A stretch of DNA of 64,000 nt from contig NZ_CP075691.1 of NCBI RefSeq assembly GCF_020026305.1, positions 5,270,001 through 5,334,000 on the forward strand. The letters are read 5' to 3'. Numbering within the stretch: position 1 is the stretch's first letter; each line of letters starts with the position of its first letter. This stretch comes from Streptomyces sp. 135 (GTDB lineage: Bacteria; Actinomycetota; Actinomycetes; Streptomycetales; Streptomycetaceae). This document shows positions 25,916 to 33,067 of this stretch, one piece after another. A program made the translations under genes and the position numbers. Under the pieces are notes generated by a model. That model saw only the letters and a list, made by a program, of their open reading frames with translations. It ran no database searches and was not told the origin of the DNA.

Positions 25916-27079
25916 ATGAGTGACTTGCACAGCACGCCCAGTACGCAGAGCTTCGAGACCGTGGCGATCCACGCGGGCAACACGGCCGACCCGCTCACCG
26001 GCGCCGTCGTCCCGCCCATCTACCAGGTCTCGACCTACAAGCAGGACGGCGTCGGCGGCCTGCGCGGCGGCTATGAGTACAGCCGCAGCGCGAACCCGAC
26101 CCGCACCGCCCTGGAGGAGAACCTGGCCGCCCTGGAGGGCGGCCGCCGCGGCCTCGCCTTCGCGTCCGGCCTCGCGGCCGAGGACTGCCTCCTCCGTGCG
26201 CTGCTCGCCCCCGGCGACCACGTGGTCATCCCGAACGACGCGTACGGCGGTACGTTCCGGCTCTTCGCCAAGGTCGTCTCGCGCTGGGGCGTGGAGTGGT
26301 CCGTGGCCGACACCTCCGACCCGGAAGCGGTCCGGGCCGCGGTGACCGACCGTACGAAGGCCATCTGGGTGGAGACCCCCTCCAACCCGCTCCTCGGCAT
26401 CACCGACATCGCCGCCGTCGCGCAGATCGCCCGTGAGAGCGGGGCCCGCCTCGTCGTCGACAACACCTTCGCGAGCCCCTACCTCCAGCAGCCGCTCGCG
26501 CTCGGCGCCGACGTCGTCGTGCACTCCATGACGAAGTACATGGGCGGCCACTCGGACGTCGTCGGCGGCGCGCTCGTCGTCGACGACGAGGCGCTGGGCG
26601 AGGAGCTGGCGTACCACCAGAACGCCATGGGCGCCGTCGCCGGGCCCTTCGACGCCTGGCTGGTGCTGCGCGGCATCAAGACCCTCGCGGTGCGCATGGA
26701 CCGGCACAGCGAGAACGCCACCAAGGTCACCGACATGCTGACCCGCCACGCGCGCGTGACGAGCGTCCTCTACCCGGGCCTTCCGGAGCACCCCGGCCAC
26801 GAGATCGCCGCCAAGCAGATGAAGGCGTTCGGCGGCATGGTCTCCTTCCGGGTCGAGGGCGGCGAGGAGGCGGCCGTCGAGGTCTGCAACCGCGCCAGGC
26901 TCTTCACCCTCGGCGAGTCCCTGGGCGGCGTGGAGTCCCTCATCGAGCACCCGGGCCGCATGACGCACGCCTCGGTGGCGGGCTCGGCCCTGGAGGTCCC
27001 CGGGGACCTGGTGCGCCTCTCGGTGGGCATCGAGGCGGCCGACGACCTGCTCGCCGACCTCCAGCAGGCACTGGGCTAG
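25916..27079 (+). CDS. metB: Cystathionine gamma-synthase (Cys/Met PLP-dependent enzyme)
   Basis: The 387-residue enzyme starts at ATG 25916. It is a full-length fold type I PLP enzyme that joins cysteine to an activated homoserine, or works as a gamma-lyase in transsulfuration. The PLP-anchoring Lys207 is in HSMTKYMGGHSDVVGGAL; YEYSRSANPTRTALEENLAAL and the C-terminal SLGGVESLIEHPGRMTH are family hallmarks. Synthase versus lyase cannot be settled from sequence alone; the name follows the usual Streptomyces annotation. Confidence 0.9.
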   Translation: MSDLHSTPSTQSFETVAIHAGNTADPLTGAVVPPIYQVSTYKQDGVGGLRGGYEYSRSANPTRTALEENLAALEGGRRGLAFASGLAAEDCLLRALLAPGDHVVIPNDAYGGTFRLFAKVVSRWGVEWSVADTSDPEAVRAAVTDRTKAIWVETPSNPLLGITDIAAVAQIARESGARLVVDNTFASPYLQQPLALGADVVVHSMTKYMGGHSDVVGGALVVDDEALGEELAYHQNAMGAVAGPFDAWLVLRGIKTLAVRMDRHSENATKVTDMLTRHARVTSVLYPGLPEHPGHEIAAKQMKAFGGMVSFRVEGGEEAAVEVCNRARLFTLGESLGGVESLIEHPGRMTHASVAGSALEVPGDLVRLSVGIEAADDLLADLQQALG

Positions 27080-27097
27080 AAGCCCCGCGTCAGCCGG

Positions 27098-27352
27098 TCA
27101 CCAGCGCGTCAGGGGTGGAGTCGTGTCCGACGGCGGCTCCACCCAGGGCCGGGCGGCGCACGCCCACACCGTGAACGCCACGGCGGCGGCCAGCAGCACC
27201 AGCCACAGAAACCGCCGCAGGGCCCTGCGCCGCCGCAGCGACCGCCCGCCCCGCCGCACCGCCTCGTCGAAGAGCTCCGGCGGCACGGCGGCGGGCTGCT
27301 CGCCCTCCAGGATCCGCCGCACGGCGCTCTCCTTGCGCTCGTACTGGCTCAT
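27098..27352 (-). CDS. Small single-span membrane protein, possible anti-sigma partner
   Basis: The 84-residue protein starts at ATG 27352. An N-terminal cytoplasmic part (MSQYERKESAVRRILEGEQP) is followed by a basic RRRRALRRF, one transmembrane helix (LWLVLLAAAVAFTVWACAA) and a short outer tail. It lies 37 bases downstream of a small sigma factor gene on the same strand. The layout resembles small membrane anti-sigma factors, but no ZAS motif is seen, so that is only inference. Confidence 0.6.
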   Translation of the reverse strand: MSQYERKESAVRRILEGEQPAAVPPELFDEAVRRGGRSLRRRRALRRFLWLVLLAAAVAFTVWACAARPWVEPPSDTTPPLTRW

Positions 27353-27389
27353 GACGGCACCGCCGGGCGCACGAGGCCCCGAGACCTGT

Positions 27390-27872
27390 TCATGACGGCG
27401 CCGCCCCGCTCAGCGCCCGCACCGGCGCCGGGCCGCGCGGCGGGTGCAGGACCGTCGCCATCGCGCGGGCGCAGATCGCCCCGACCCGCTCGGCGGGCAG
27501 GCCGAGGAGCGCCGCCGTCTGCTCCTCGGCCACCCCCTCGTACATCCGGAGCACCAGGATCAGCCGCTCCTGGGGGCCGAGCCGCTCAAGCACCCCGCCG
27601 TGGCCGCGGTGGCGACGCCAGGCGCCGCGCGCGAAACGCAGGGCGACCTGCTGGCGGGCCCGGTCGTACGGGTCCTCGCCGCGCAGCCGGTCCCACGTCG
27701 CGTACGTATGCGCGAGGGCGGCGGTCAGCAGGGCACGCGCGCGTGGGTTGTCCCGCGGCCGCTCCGCGGTGAGCAGCGTCGCGGCATGCAGGAGCCTGCC
27801 AGCCGCGCCCGCGACGAACGCCTCGAACTCCCGGGCACGGCGGGCGTCCTGGAACGCCTGCCGTTCTCGCAC
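27390..27872 (-). CDS. Small sigma-70-like (SigE-family type) factor
   Basis: The GTG at 27872 is chosen over an in-frame ATG at 27890 because GGGAGG lies just before it. The 160-residue protein has a weakly conserved region 2 (EFEAFVAGAAGRLLHAATLL) and a clearer region 4 (VLERLGPQERLILVLRMYEG then EEQTAALLGLPAERVGAICA). This is the SigE-family style of small actinomycete sigma factors. The adjacent small membrane protein may bind it. Confidence 0.75.
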   Translation of the reverse strand: MRERQAFQDARRAREFEAFVAGAAGRLLHAATLLTAERPRDNPRARALLTAALAHTYATWDRLRGEDPYDRARQQVALRFARGAWRRHRGHGGVLERLGPQERLILVLRMYEGVAEEQTAALLGLPAERVGAICARAMATVLHPPRGPAPVRALSGAAPS

Positions 27873-27914
27873 CGCGCCTCCCGGTCTCATATGAGGCCAG
27901 GGGCGGGGCCGGGG

Positions 27915-28433
27915 TCAAGACTCCGGAGTGGCCGGAACCTCGCCGCCGGGCGCCGTGTGTGACGTCTGGCGCGCGGAGAGGGCGGAGTTGAAGCGTGTGA
28001 GGAGCGCGCAGAAGCTCTCGCGCTCCTCCGGCGCCCAGTCCTGCGTCAGCTCGGCCATCAGCTCGCGGCGCGAGGAACGCACCTCGTCGAGCCTGGCCTG
28101 GCCGCGCGGCGACAGCTGGAGCACCACGGCACGGCCGTCCTCCGGGTGCGAGGTGCGCTTGACGAGCCCCGTGTCGACCAGCGGGGCGACCTGCCGGGTG
28201 ACCGTCGAGGAGTCGATGCCCATACTCGCGGCGAGCGCCTTGACGCCCATCGGGCCTTCCTTGTCGAGGCGGTTGAGCAGCAGATACGCGGCGCGGTCCA
28301 TGGAGTTGCGGACCTGGCCTACGCCGCCGAGGCGGGTCTGCTCCGCACGGCGGGCGAAGACCGCCACCTGGTGCTGCAGGCTGTCGAGAAGGCCGGGATC
28401 ACTGGCGGTCGTCATGTCCGGAGTTGTGGGCAT
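27915..28433 (-). CDS. MarR-family transcriptional regulator
   Basis: The 172-residue protein is placed at ATG 28433; an in-frame ATG seven codons later is an equal candidate. The winged helix is typical: AAYLLLNRLDKEGPMGVKAL, SMGIDSSTVTRQVAPLVDTG (recognition helix) and RTSHPEDGRAVVLQLSPRG (wing). It is divergent from threonine dehydratase; the spacer holds the imperfect inverted repeat CTGCGC-N13-GCGCAG (28505-28529), a weak operator candidate. Confidence 0.87.
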   Translation of the reverse strand: MPTTPDMTTASDPGLLDSLQHQVAVFARRAEQTRLGGVGQVRNSMDRAAYLLLNRLDKEGPMGVKALAASMGIDSSTVTRQVAPLVDTGLVKRTSHPEDGRAVVLQLSPRGQARLDEVRSSRRELMAELTQDWAPEERESFCALLTRFNSALSARQTSHTAPGGEVPATPES

Positions 28434-28590
28434 GGCCGGGGGCTCACTTCATGCGAGGGCGGTGGGTTGGGGGACAGGGTACGCGGCCACGGCGCGGACC
28501 GTACCTGCGCTGCGCAAACCTACGCGCAGAACGGTCTCGTCCCTTGGTCACCGCAGGAGCGCCCGGGCGCGGGCTGCGAGACTTGCGGCC

Positions 28591-29820
28591 ATGGACTACC
28601 GCACGCCCCACTCCCTGCCGACGGTCACCCTCGACGACGTGCGCGGCGCGCGGAAGATGCTCTCCGGAGTGGCGCGGATGACGGCGATGGAGGGCAGCAG
28701 GCACCTGTCGCGGCTGGTCGGCGCCCCGGTCCACCTCAAGTGCGAGAACCTCCAGCGCACCGGCTCGTTCAAGCTGCGCGGCGCGTACGTACGGATCGCG
28801 GGCCTGCTCCCCGAGGAGCGCGCGGCGGGCGTCGTCGCCGCCAGCGCGGGCAACCACGCGCAGGGCGTGGCGCTGGCGTCCTCACTCCTCGGCGTGCGCT
28901 CCACGGTGTTCATGCCGGCCGGCGCGCCGCTGCCCAAGGTCGCGGCCACCAGGGACTACGGCGCCGAGGTGCGCCTGCACGGCCAGGTCGTCGACGAGAC
29001 GCTGGCCGCCGCGCAGGAGTACGCGCGCGAGACCGGCGCGGTGTTCATCCACCCCTTCGACCACCCCGACATCATCGCGGGGCAGGGCACGGTCGGCCTG
29101 GAGATCCTGGAGCAGTGCCCCGAGCTGCGCACCCTCGTGGTCGGCGTCGGGGGCGGCGGCCTCGTGGCGGGCATCGCGGTGGCGGTCAAGGCGCTGCGTC
29201 CGGACGTGCGGGTGGTCGGCGTGCAGGCCGCCGGGTCGGCGGCGTACCCGCCCTCGCTCGCCGCCGGGCACCCGGTGTCGATCGACAACCCCGCGACCAT
29301 GGCCGACGGCATCAAGGTCGGGCGCCCCGGCGACGTACCGTTTCAGCTGATCGAAGACCTGGTCGACGACATCGTGACGGTCTCCGAGGACGAGCTGTCC
29401 AGCGCCCTGCTGCTCTGCCTGGAGCGCGCCAAGATGGTCGTCGAACCGGCGGGCGCCAGCCCCGTCGCGGCCCTGCTGAGCAAGCCGGAGTCGTTCGAGG
29501 GCCCGGTGGTCGCGCTGCTCTCGGGCGGCAATGTGGACCCGCTCCTGATGCAGCGCATCCTGCGGCAGGGCATGGCGGCGGCGGGCCGCTACCTCTCGCT
29601 GCGGCTGCGCCTGACGGACCGCCCCGGCGCCCTCGCCACGCTCCTCGGCGTGCTGACCGTGGTCGACGCCAACGTCCTCGACATCAGCCACGTACGCACC
29701 GACCCGCGGCTCGGGGTCACGGAGGCCGAGGTGGAGCTGCACCTGGAGACGAAGGGGCCCGAGCACTGCGTCGAGGTGGCCGGGGCGCTGGGCGACGCGG
29801 GGTACACCGTCATCGGCTGA
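28591..29820 (+). CDS. ilvA: Threonine ammonia-lyase (threonine dehydratase)
   Basis: The 409-residue enzyme starts at ATG 28591. It deaminates L-threonine to 2-oxobutanoate, the first step to isoleucine. PLP is bound by Lys61 in RTGSFKLRGAYVRI; the SAGNHAQGVA and VGVGGGGLVAGIAVA loops grip the cofactor phosphate. A single C-terminal ACT-like domain (LRLRLTDRPGALATLLGVLT, about 325-405) is seen, so this is the shorter type that may be less strictly isoleucine-controlled. A strong bidirectional hairpin follows. Confidence 0.93.
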   Translation: MDYRTPHSLPTVTLDDVRGARKMLSGVARMTAMEGSRHLSRLVGAPVHLKCENLQRTGSFKLRGAYVRIAGLLPEERAAGVVAASAGNHAQGVALASSLLGVRSTVFMPAGAPLPKVAATRDYGAEVRLHGQVVDETLAAAQEYARETGAVFIHPFDHPDIIAGQGTVGLEILEQCPELRTLVVGVGGGGLVAGIAVAVKALRPDVRVVGVQAAGSAAYPPSLAAGHPVSIDNPATMADGIKVGRPGDVPFQLIEDLVDDIVTVSEDELSSALLLCLERAKMVVEPAGASPVAALLSKPESFEGPVVALLSGGNVDPLLMQRILRQGMAAAGRYLSLRLRLTDRPGALATLLGVLTVVDANVLDISHVRTDPRLGVTEAEVELHLETKGPEHCVEVAGALGDAGYTVIG

Positions 29821-29822
29821 CG

Positions 29823-29868
29823 CGCCGCGGGCCCCCGGCACCTGATGGAGGTGCCGGGGCCCGCGGCG
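29823..29868. terminator. Bidirectional terminator between ilvA and greA
   Basis: A roughly 20-bp stem with one bulge (left arm 29824-29843, right arm 29849-29868, loop GATGG) starts three bases after the ilvA stop. It lies between the convergent ilvA and greA genes and could end both transcripts. Confidence 0.85.
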
Positions 29869-29935
29869 GCCGAGTGGAGCAAGGATCCAGCCCTGCTGTC
29901 AGGGCCGGCCCTGATACGGCCGGGCCCCGGTACGG

Positions 29936-30433
29936 CTAGCCCTGGTACGGCTTGGCTTCCAGGATCTTGACGGAGGCGAGCTTGCCGTTCGGCAGCTCGT
30001 ACTGCGCGTTCTCGCCGATCCTCTTGCCGTTCACGCCCGTGCCGAGGGGAGACTGCGGCGAGTACGTCTCGATCTCCTCGCTCGCGTACTCCCGGGAGGC
30101 GAGCAGGAACGTCAGGGTGTCGTCCTCGTCGCCGTCGAAGGCGATGGTCACGACCATGCCCGGCGCCACCACGCCGTCGGCGGCCGGAGCCTCACCGACC
30201 TTGGCGGTCTCCAGGAGCTGGGTCAGCTGGCGGACGCGGAGCTCCTGCTTGCCCTGCTCCTCCTTGGCCGCGTGGTACCCGCCGTTCTCGCGCAGGTCCC
30301 CCTCCTCACGCGCTGCCGCGATCTTGGCTGCGATCTCGGTGCGCGCGGGACCAGACAGGTACTCCAGCTCGGCCCTGAGCTGGTTGTACGCCTCCTGGGT
30401 CAGCCAGGTGACGTTCTCGCTGGTCTGGGTCAC
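29936..30433 (-). CDS. greA: Transcription elongation factor GreA
   Basis: The 165-residue protein is placed at GTG 30433 because GAGGAG lies 6-11 bases before it. Residues 1-80 form the antiparallel coiled coil that enters the RNA polymerase secondary channel, ending in the REEGDLRENGGYHAAKEEQG tip with its acidic residues. The C-terminal FKBP-like domain closes with SPLGTGVNGKRIGENAQYEL. It rescues backtracked polymerase by stimulating transcript cleavage. Confidence 0.95.
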   Translation of the reverse strand: MTQTSENVTWLTQEAYNQLRAELEYLSGPARTEIAAKIAAAREEGDLRENGGYHAAKEEQGKQELRVRQLTQLLETAKVGEAPAADGVVAPGMVVTIAFDGDEDDTLTFLLASREYASEEIETYSPQSPLGTGVNGKRIGENAQYELPNGKLASVKILEAKPYQG

Positions 30434-30611
30434 AGGTGCTCCTCGTAGGTACTGGGAATACAAAGCATCGCCCTACCCAGAAGGATGTTCCCTCACGGGT
30501 GGGCGAAACCACGAGCCTAACAATTCAGGCGCGCCAGGGGGAGGACATAAGCCATCAGATTTACGTCAACGCAGGTGAGGGCGGTGAAGAGGTGCCGCAG
30601 GGCCCGCCGTG

Positions 30612-31043
30612 TCAGTCGGAGTGGCAGCCGAGGAGCTCGACGCTGGTCGCCTTCGACGTCGTACGGAGCGTGACGACCTTGTCGATGCGGTCCGCGCGCT
30701 GGTCGAAGCGGAAGTCCGCGCGGCCGACCTCGGCGCCGGACTCGGCCTGCGAGCGCAGGGTGCAGTAACCCTTGGCGTCGGCGTCCTTGCGTACTTCGAG
30801 ATGTGCCTTGACCGTGCTGGCCGAAACGATGTCGAACTTGATGACCTCGCCGCTGACCTTCGTACCGTTGATGTAGTCGTAGCCGAACCATCCGACGACG
30901 CCGAGCAGGACGACGCCGAGCACCGAGCCGACGATCTTCAGCTTGCGGTCGGCGGCCTCGTCGGCCGTGCGGGAGCGGCCGTACCGCCCCGGGGGAAGCC
31001 CTTCGGAAACCCCTTCTGAAGGCTTCGAACCCACCGCCGCCAT
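30612..31043 (-). CDS. DUF4307 membrane protein
   Basis: The 143-residue protein starts at ATG 31043. A basic cytoplasmic N-terminus (LPPGRYGRSRTADEAADRKL) precedes one transmembrane helix (KIVGSVLGVVLLGVVGWFGY, about 36-55) and a beta-rich extracytoplasmic domain with two cysteines (KGYCTLRSQ, ELLGCHSD) that could pair. This is the DUF4307 family; function unknown. It is divergent from mca by about 115 bases, as in other actinomycetes. Confidence 0.82.
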   Translation of the reverse strand: MAAVGSKPSEGVSEGLPPGRYGRSRTADEAADRKLKIVGSVLGVVLLGVVGWFGYDYINGTKVSGEVIKFDIVSASTVKAHLEVRKDADAKGYCTLRSQAESGAEVGRADFRFDQRADRIDKVVTLRTTSKATSVELLGCHSD

Positions 31044-31158
31044 GATCGTCCTCCAGGAACAGGGGATGCCGGAATTTTCCGCCCCCCGGTTCCGTCACTA
31101 TAGAAGCCGCGTGTTGCGCCGCATCACCGAGGGCGCCCGATTACTTGAGGATCGAGTC

Positions 31159-32040
31159 TTGACTGAGCAGCTTCGACTGATGGCCGTGCACGCCCACCCC
31201 GACGACGAGTCGAGCAAGGGCGCGGCCACCATGGCCAAGTACGTGTCCGAGGGGGTGGACGTGCTCGTCGTGACCTGCACGGGCGGGGAGCGCGGCGACA
31301 TCCTCAACCCGAAGCTCCAGGGTGACACCTACATCCAGGAGCACATCCACGAGGTGCGCAAGAAGGAGATGGACGAGGCGCGCGAGATCCTCGGCGTCAA
31401 GCAGGAGTGGCTCGGCTTCGTCGACTCGGGGCTGCCCGAGGGCGACCCGCTGCCGCCGCTGCCCGAGGGCTGCTTCGCGCTGGAGGACGTCGACAAGGCC
31501 GCCGGTGAGCTGGTGCGCCAGATCCGTTCCTTCCGTCCGCAGGTCATCACGACGTACGACGAGAACGGCGGGTATCCGCACCCCGACCACATCATGACCC
31601 ACAAGATCACGATGGTGGCCTTCGAGGGCGCGGCGGACCCCGAGAAGTACCCGGAGAGCGAGTTCGGCCCGGTCTTCCAGCCGCAGAAGCTCTACTACAA
31701 CCAGGGCTTCAACCGCCCGCGCACCGAGGCGCTGCACCAGGCGATGCTCGACCGCGGCCTGGAGTCGCCCTATGGGGACTGGCTGAAGCGGTGGGACGAG
31801 TTCGAGCGGGTCGAGCGCACGCTCACCACGCATGTCCCGTGCGCCGACTTCTATGAGATCCGCGACAAGGCCCTGATCGCGCACGCCACGCAGATCGACC
31901 CGGACGGCGGCTGGTTCCGCGTCCCGATGGAGCTCCAGAAGGAGGTCTGGCCCACGGAGGAGTACGAGCTCGCGAAGTCGCTCGTCGATACTTCCCTCCC
32001 CGAGGACGACCTCTTTGCGGGCATCCGCGACAATGCCTAG
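31159..32040 (+). CDS. mca: Mycothiol S-conjugate amidase
   Basis: The TTG start at 31159 (TEQLRLMAVHAHPDDES) is chosen because GAGG lies eight bases before it and it gives the usual 293 residues. Mca is a zinc hydrolase that cleaves mycothiol-toxin conjugates into a mercapturic acid and GlcN-inositol. The metal ligands lie in HAHPDDES (His13, Asp16) and in ENGGYPHPDHIMTH; the VVTCTGGERGDILNP loop is typical. It is a marker of mycothiol-making actinobacteria. A small membrane protein gene follows almost directly. Confidence 0.95.
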   Translation: MTEQLRLMAVHAHPDDESSKGAATMAKYVSEGVDVLVVTCTGGERGDILNPKLQGDTYIQEHIHEVRKKEMDEAREILGVKQEWLGFVDSGLPEGDPLPPLPEGCFALEDVDKAAGELVRQIRSFRPQVITTYDENGGYPHPDHIMTHKITMVAFEGAADPEKYPESEFGPVFQPQKLYYNQGFNRPRTEALHQAMLDRGLESPYGDWLKRWDEFERVERTLTTHVPCADFYEIRDKALIAHATQIDPDGGWFRVPMELQKEVWPTEEYELAKSLVDTSLPEDDLFAGIRDNA

Positions 32041-32041
32041 C

Positions 32042-32311
32042 GTGAACGCACATCTGGCAATGACGCATCTCGTCCCTCTTGCCAAGGAGGTCGACGACGA
32101 CAAGGTGACCCCCGGCGTCCTCGGATTCATCGTCTTCGCGGTGATGGCCCTGGCCGTCTGGGGCCTGATGAAGTCGATGAACCGGCACATGGGCAAGGTC
32201 GACTTCAAGGAGCCGGAGATCCGCTCGGAGTCGGAGTCGGAGCCGGAGTCGGAGTCGGGGCGGGTCGGCGCGGCGAGCGGCGGGGACGCGGGTCCCGAGA
32301 CCAAGGGCTAG
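32042..32311 (+). CDS. Small single-span membrane protein downstream of mca
   Basis: The protein has about 89 residues from GTG 32042; ATG 32033 (overlapping the mca stop) and ATG 32060 are alternatives. One hydrophobic helix (PGVLGFIVFAVMALAVWGLM) is followed by a basic MNRHMGKVDF and an acidic repetitive Ser-Glu tail (SESESEPESES). It is probably translated with mca. A similar small protein follows mca in other Streptomyces, as I recall; function unknown. Confidence 0.72.
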   Translation: MNAHLAMTHLVPLAKEVDDDKVTPGVLGFIVFAVMALAVWGLMKSMNRHMGKVDFKEPEIRSESESEPESESGRVGAASGGDAGPETKG

Positions 32312-32475
32312 CGCGCGCGACACCGCAGGAGGAGGGCGGAGGCGAATCCTCCGTCCGGCTTCCGGCTTCCGGCTGCTCGGGCCCGTGCGGGCGCGGGTTG
32401 CGATGCGGTGCGTGATTCGACGTAGATCCTCTACGTCTCGCGCGACACGCCGCGTGGGCGGGGTACCGGGAGCTG

Positions 32476-32715
32476 ATGGACCTCTCGAAGCGGACGAAGA
32501 GCGTGTGGGGCGTCGCGGCGCTGTACGTGCTGGGCGTGCTGGTGCTCCGCTATGCGGGGAGCGGCACGAGCTGGTGGGTGGCGCTGTCGGCGGGGGCGGT
32601 GTTGACGCCGCTGGCCCTGTGGATGGGATGGCTCCGAAGCCGGCTCAGGGAGCAGGCGGCGGAGTTCGGCCGCAGGCGGACGCGGCCCTGGCCGGAGGAG
32701 CGCCGTCGCCGGTGA
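32476..32715 (+). CDS. Small two-helix membrane protein
   Basis: A 79-residue protein starts at ATG 32476. Two hydrophobic helices (SVWGVAALYVLGVLVLRY and WWVALSAGAVLTPLALWMGW) are followed by a very basic tail (RRRTRPWPEERRRR). No family is recognised, but the amphipathic pattern and length look like a real protein. Its stop lies at the start of the tandem repeat at 32709. Confidence 0.55.
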   Translation: MDLSKRTKSVWGVAALYVLGVLVLRYAGSGTSWWVALSAGAVLTPLALWMGWLRSRLREQAAEFGRRRTRPWPEERRRR

Positions 32716-33067
32716 GGTGAGGCCGCGGTCGGTTCGGGGCTTGGAGGCGGCGCGGGAAGCGTGCGCAGAGCCGTCCCGCACCGAGCCCGGGGCCTCGCCT
32801 GTCGGTCAGTACCCCTATGGCGTCTCGCCGGTGAGGCGGGACGAGGCGCGGTCGGTCCGGGACCGCGAGGCTGCGCGGGAAGCGTGCGCAGAGCCGTCCC
32901 TTGCCGCGCTCGCGGCACGTCTGTCGGCCAGCGCCCCTATGGCGCCTCCCCGGTGAGGTGAGGCCGCGGTCGGTCCGGGACCGCGAGGCTGCGCGGAGAG
33001 CGCGCGCAGAGCCGTCCCTCGCCGAGCCCGCCGCCCGCCGACGTCCCCCGGTGCCCCTACGGCACCT
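32709..33067. repeat. Three-unit tandem repeat, unit about 120 bp, at a gene end
   Basis: Three head-to-tail copies begin with CCGGTGAGG at about 32709, 32828 and 32949. Each contains the shared core GTGCGCAGAGCCGTCCC (CGCGCAGAGCCGTCCC in the third) and ends in a CCCCTATGGCG- or CCCCTACGGCAC-type stretch. The end of the third copy (from about 33057) is the stop region of the convergent NTPase/TPR gene, so the array looks like repeated duplication of that gene's 3' end and following spacer. Confidence 0.82.
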
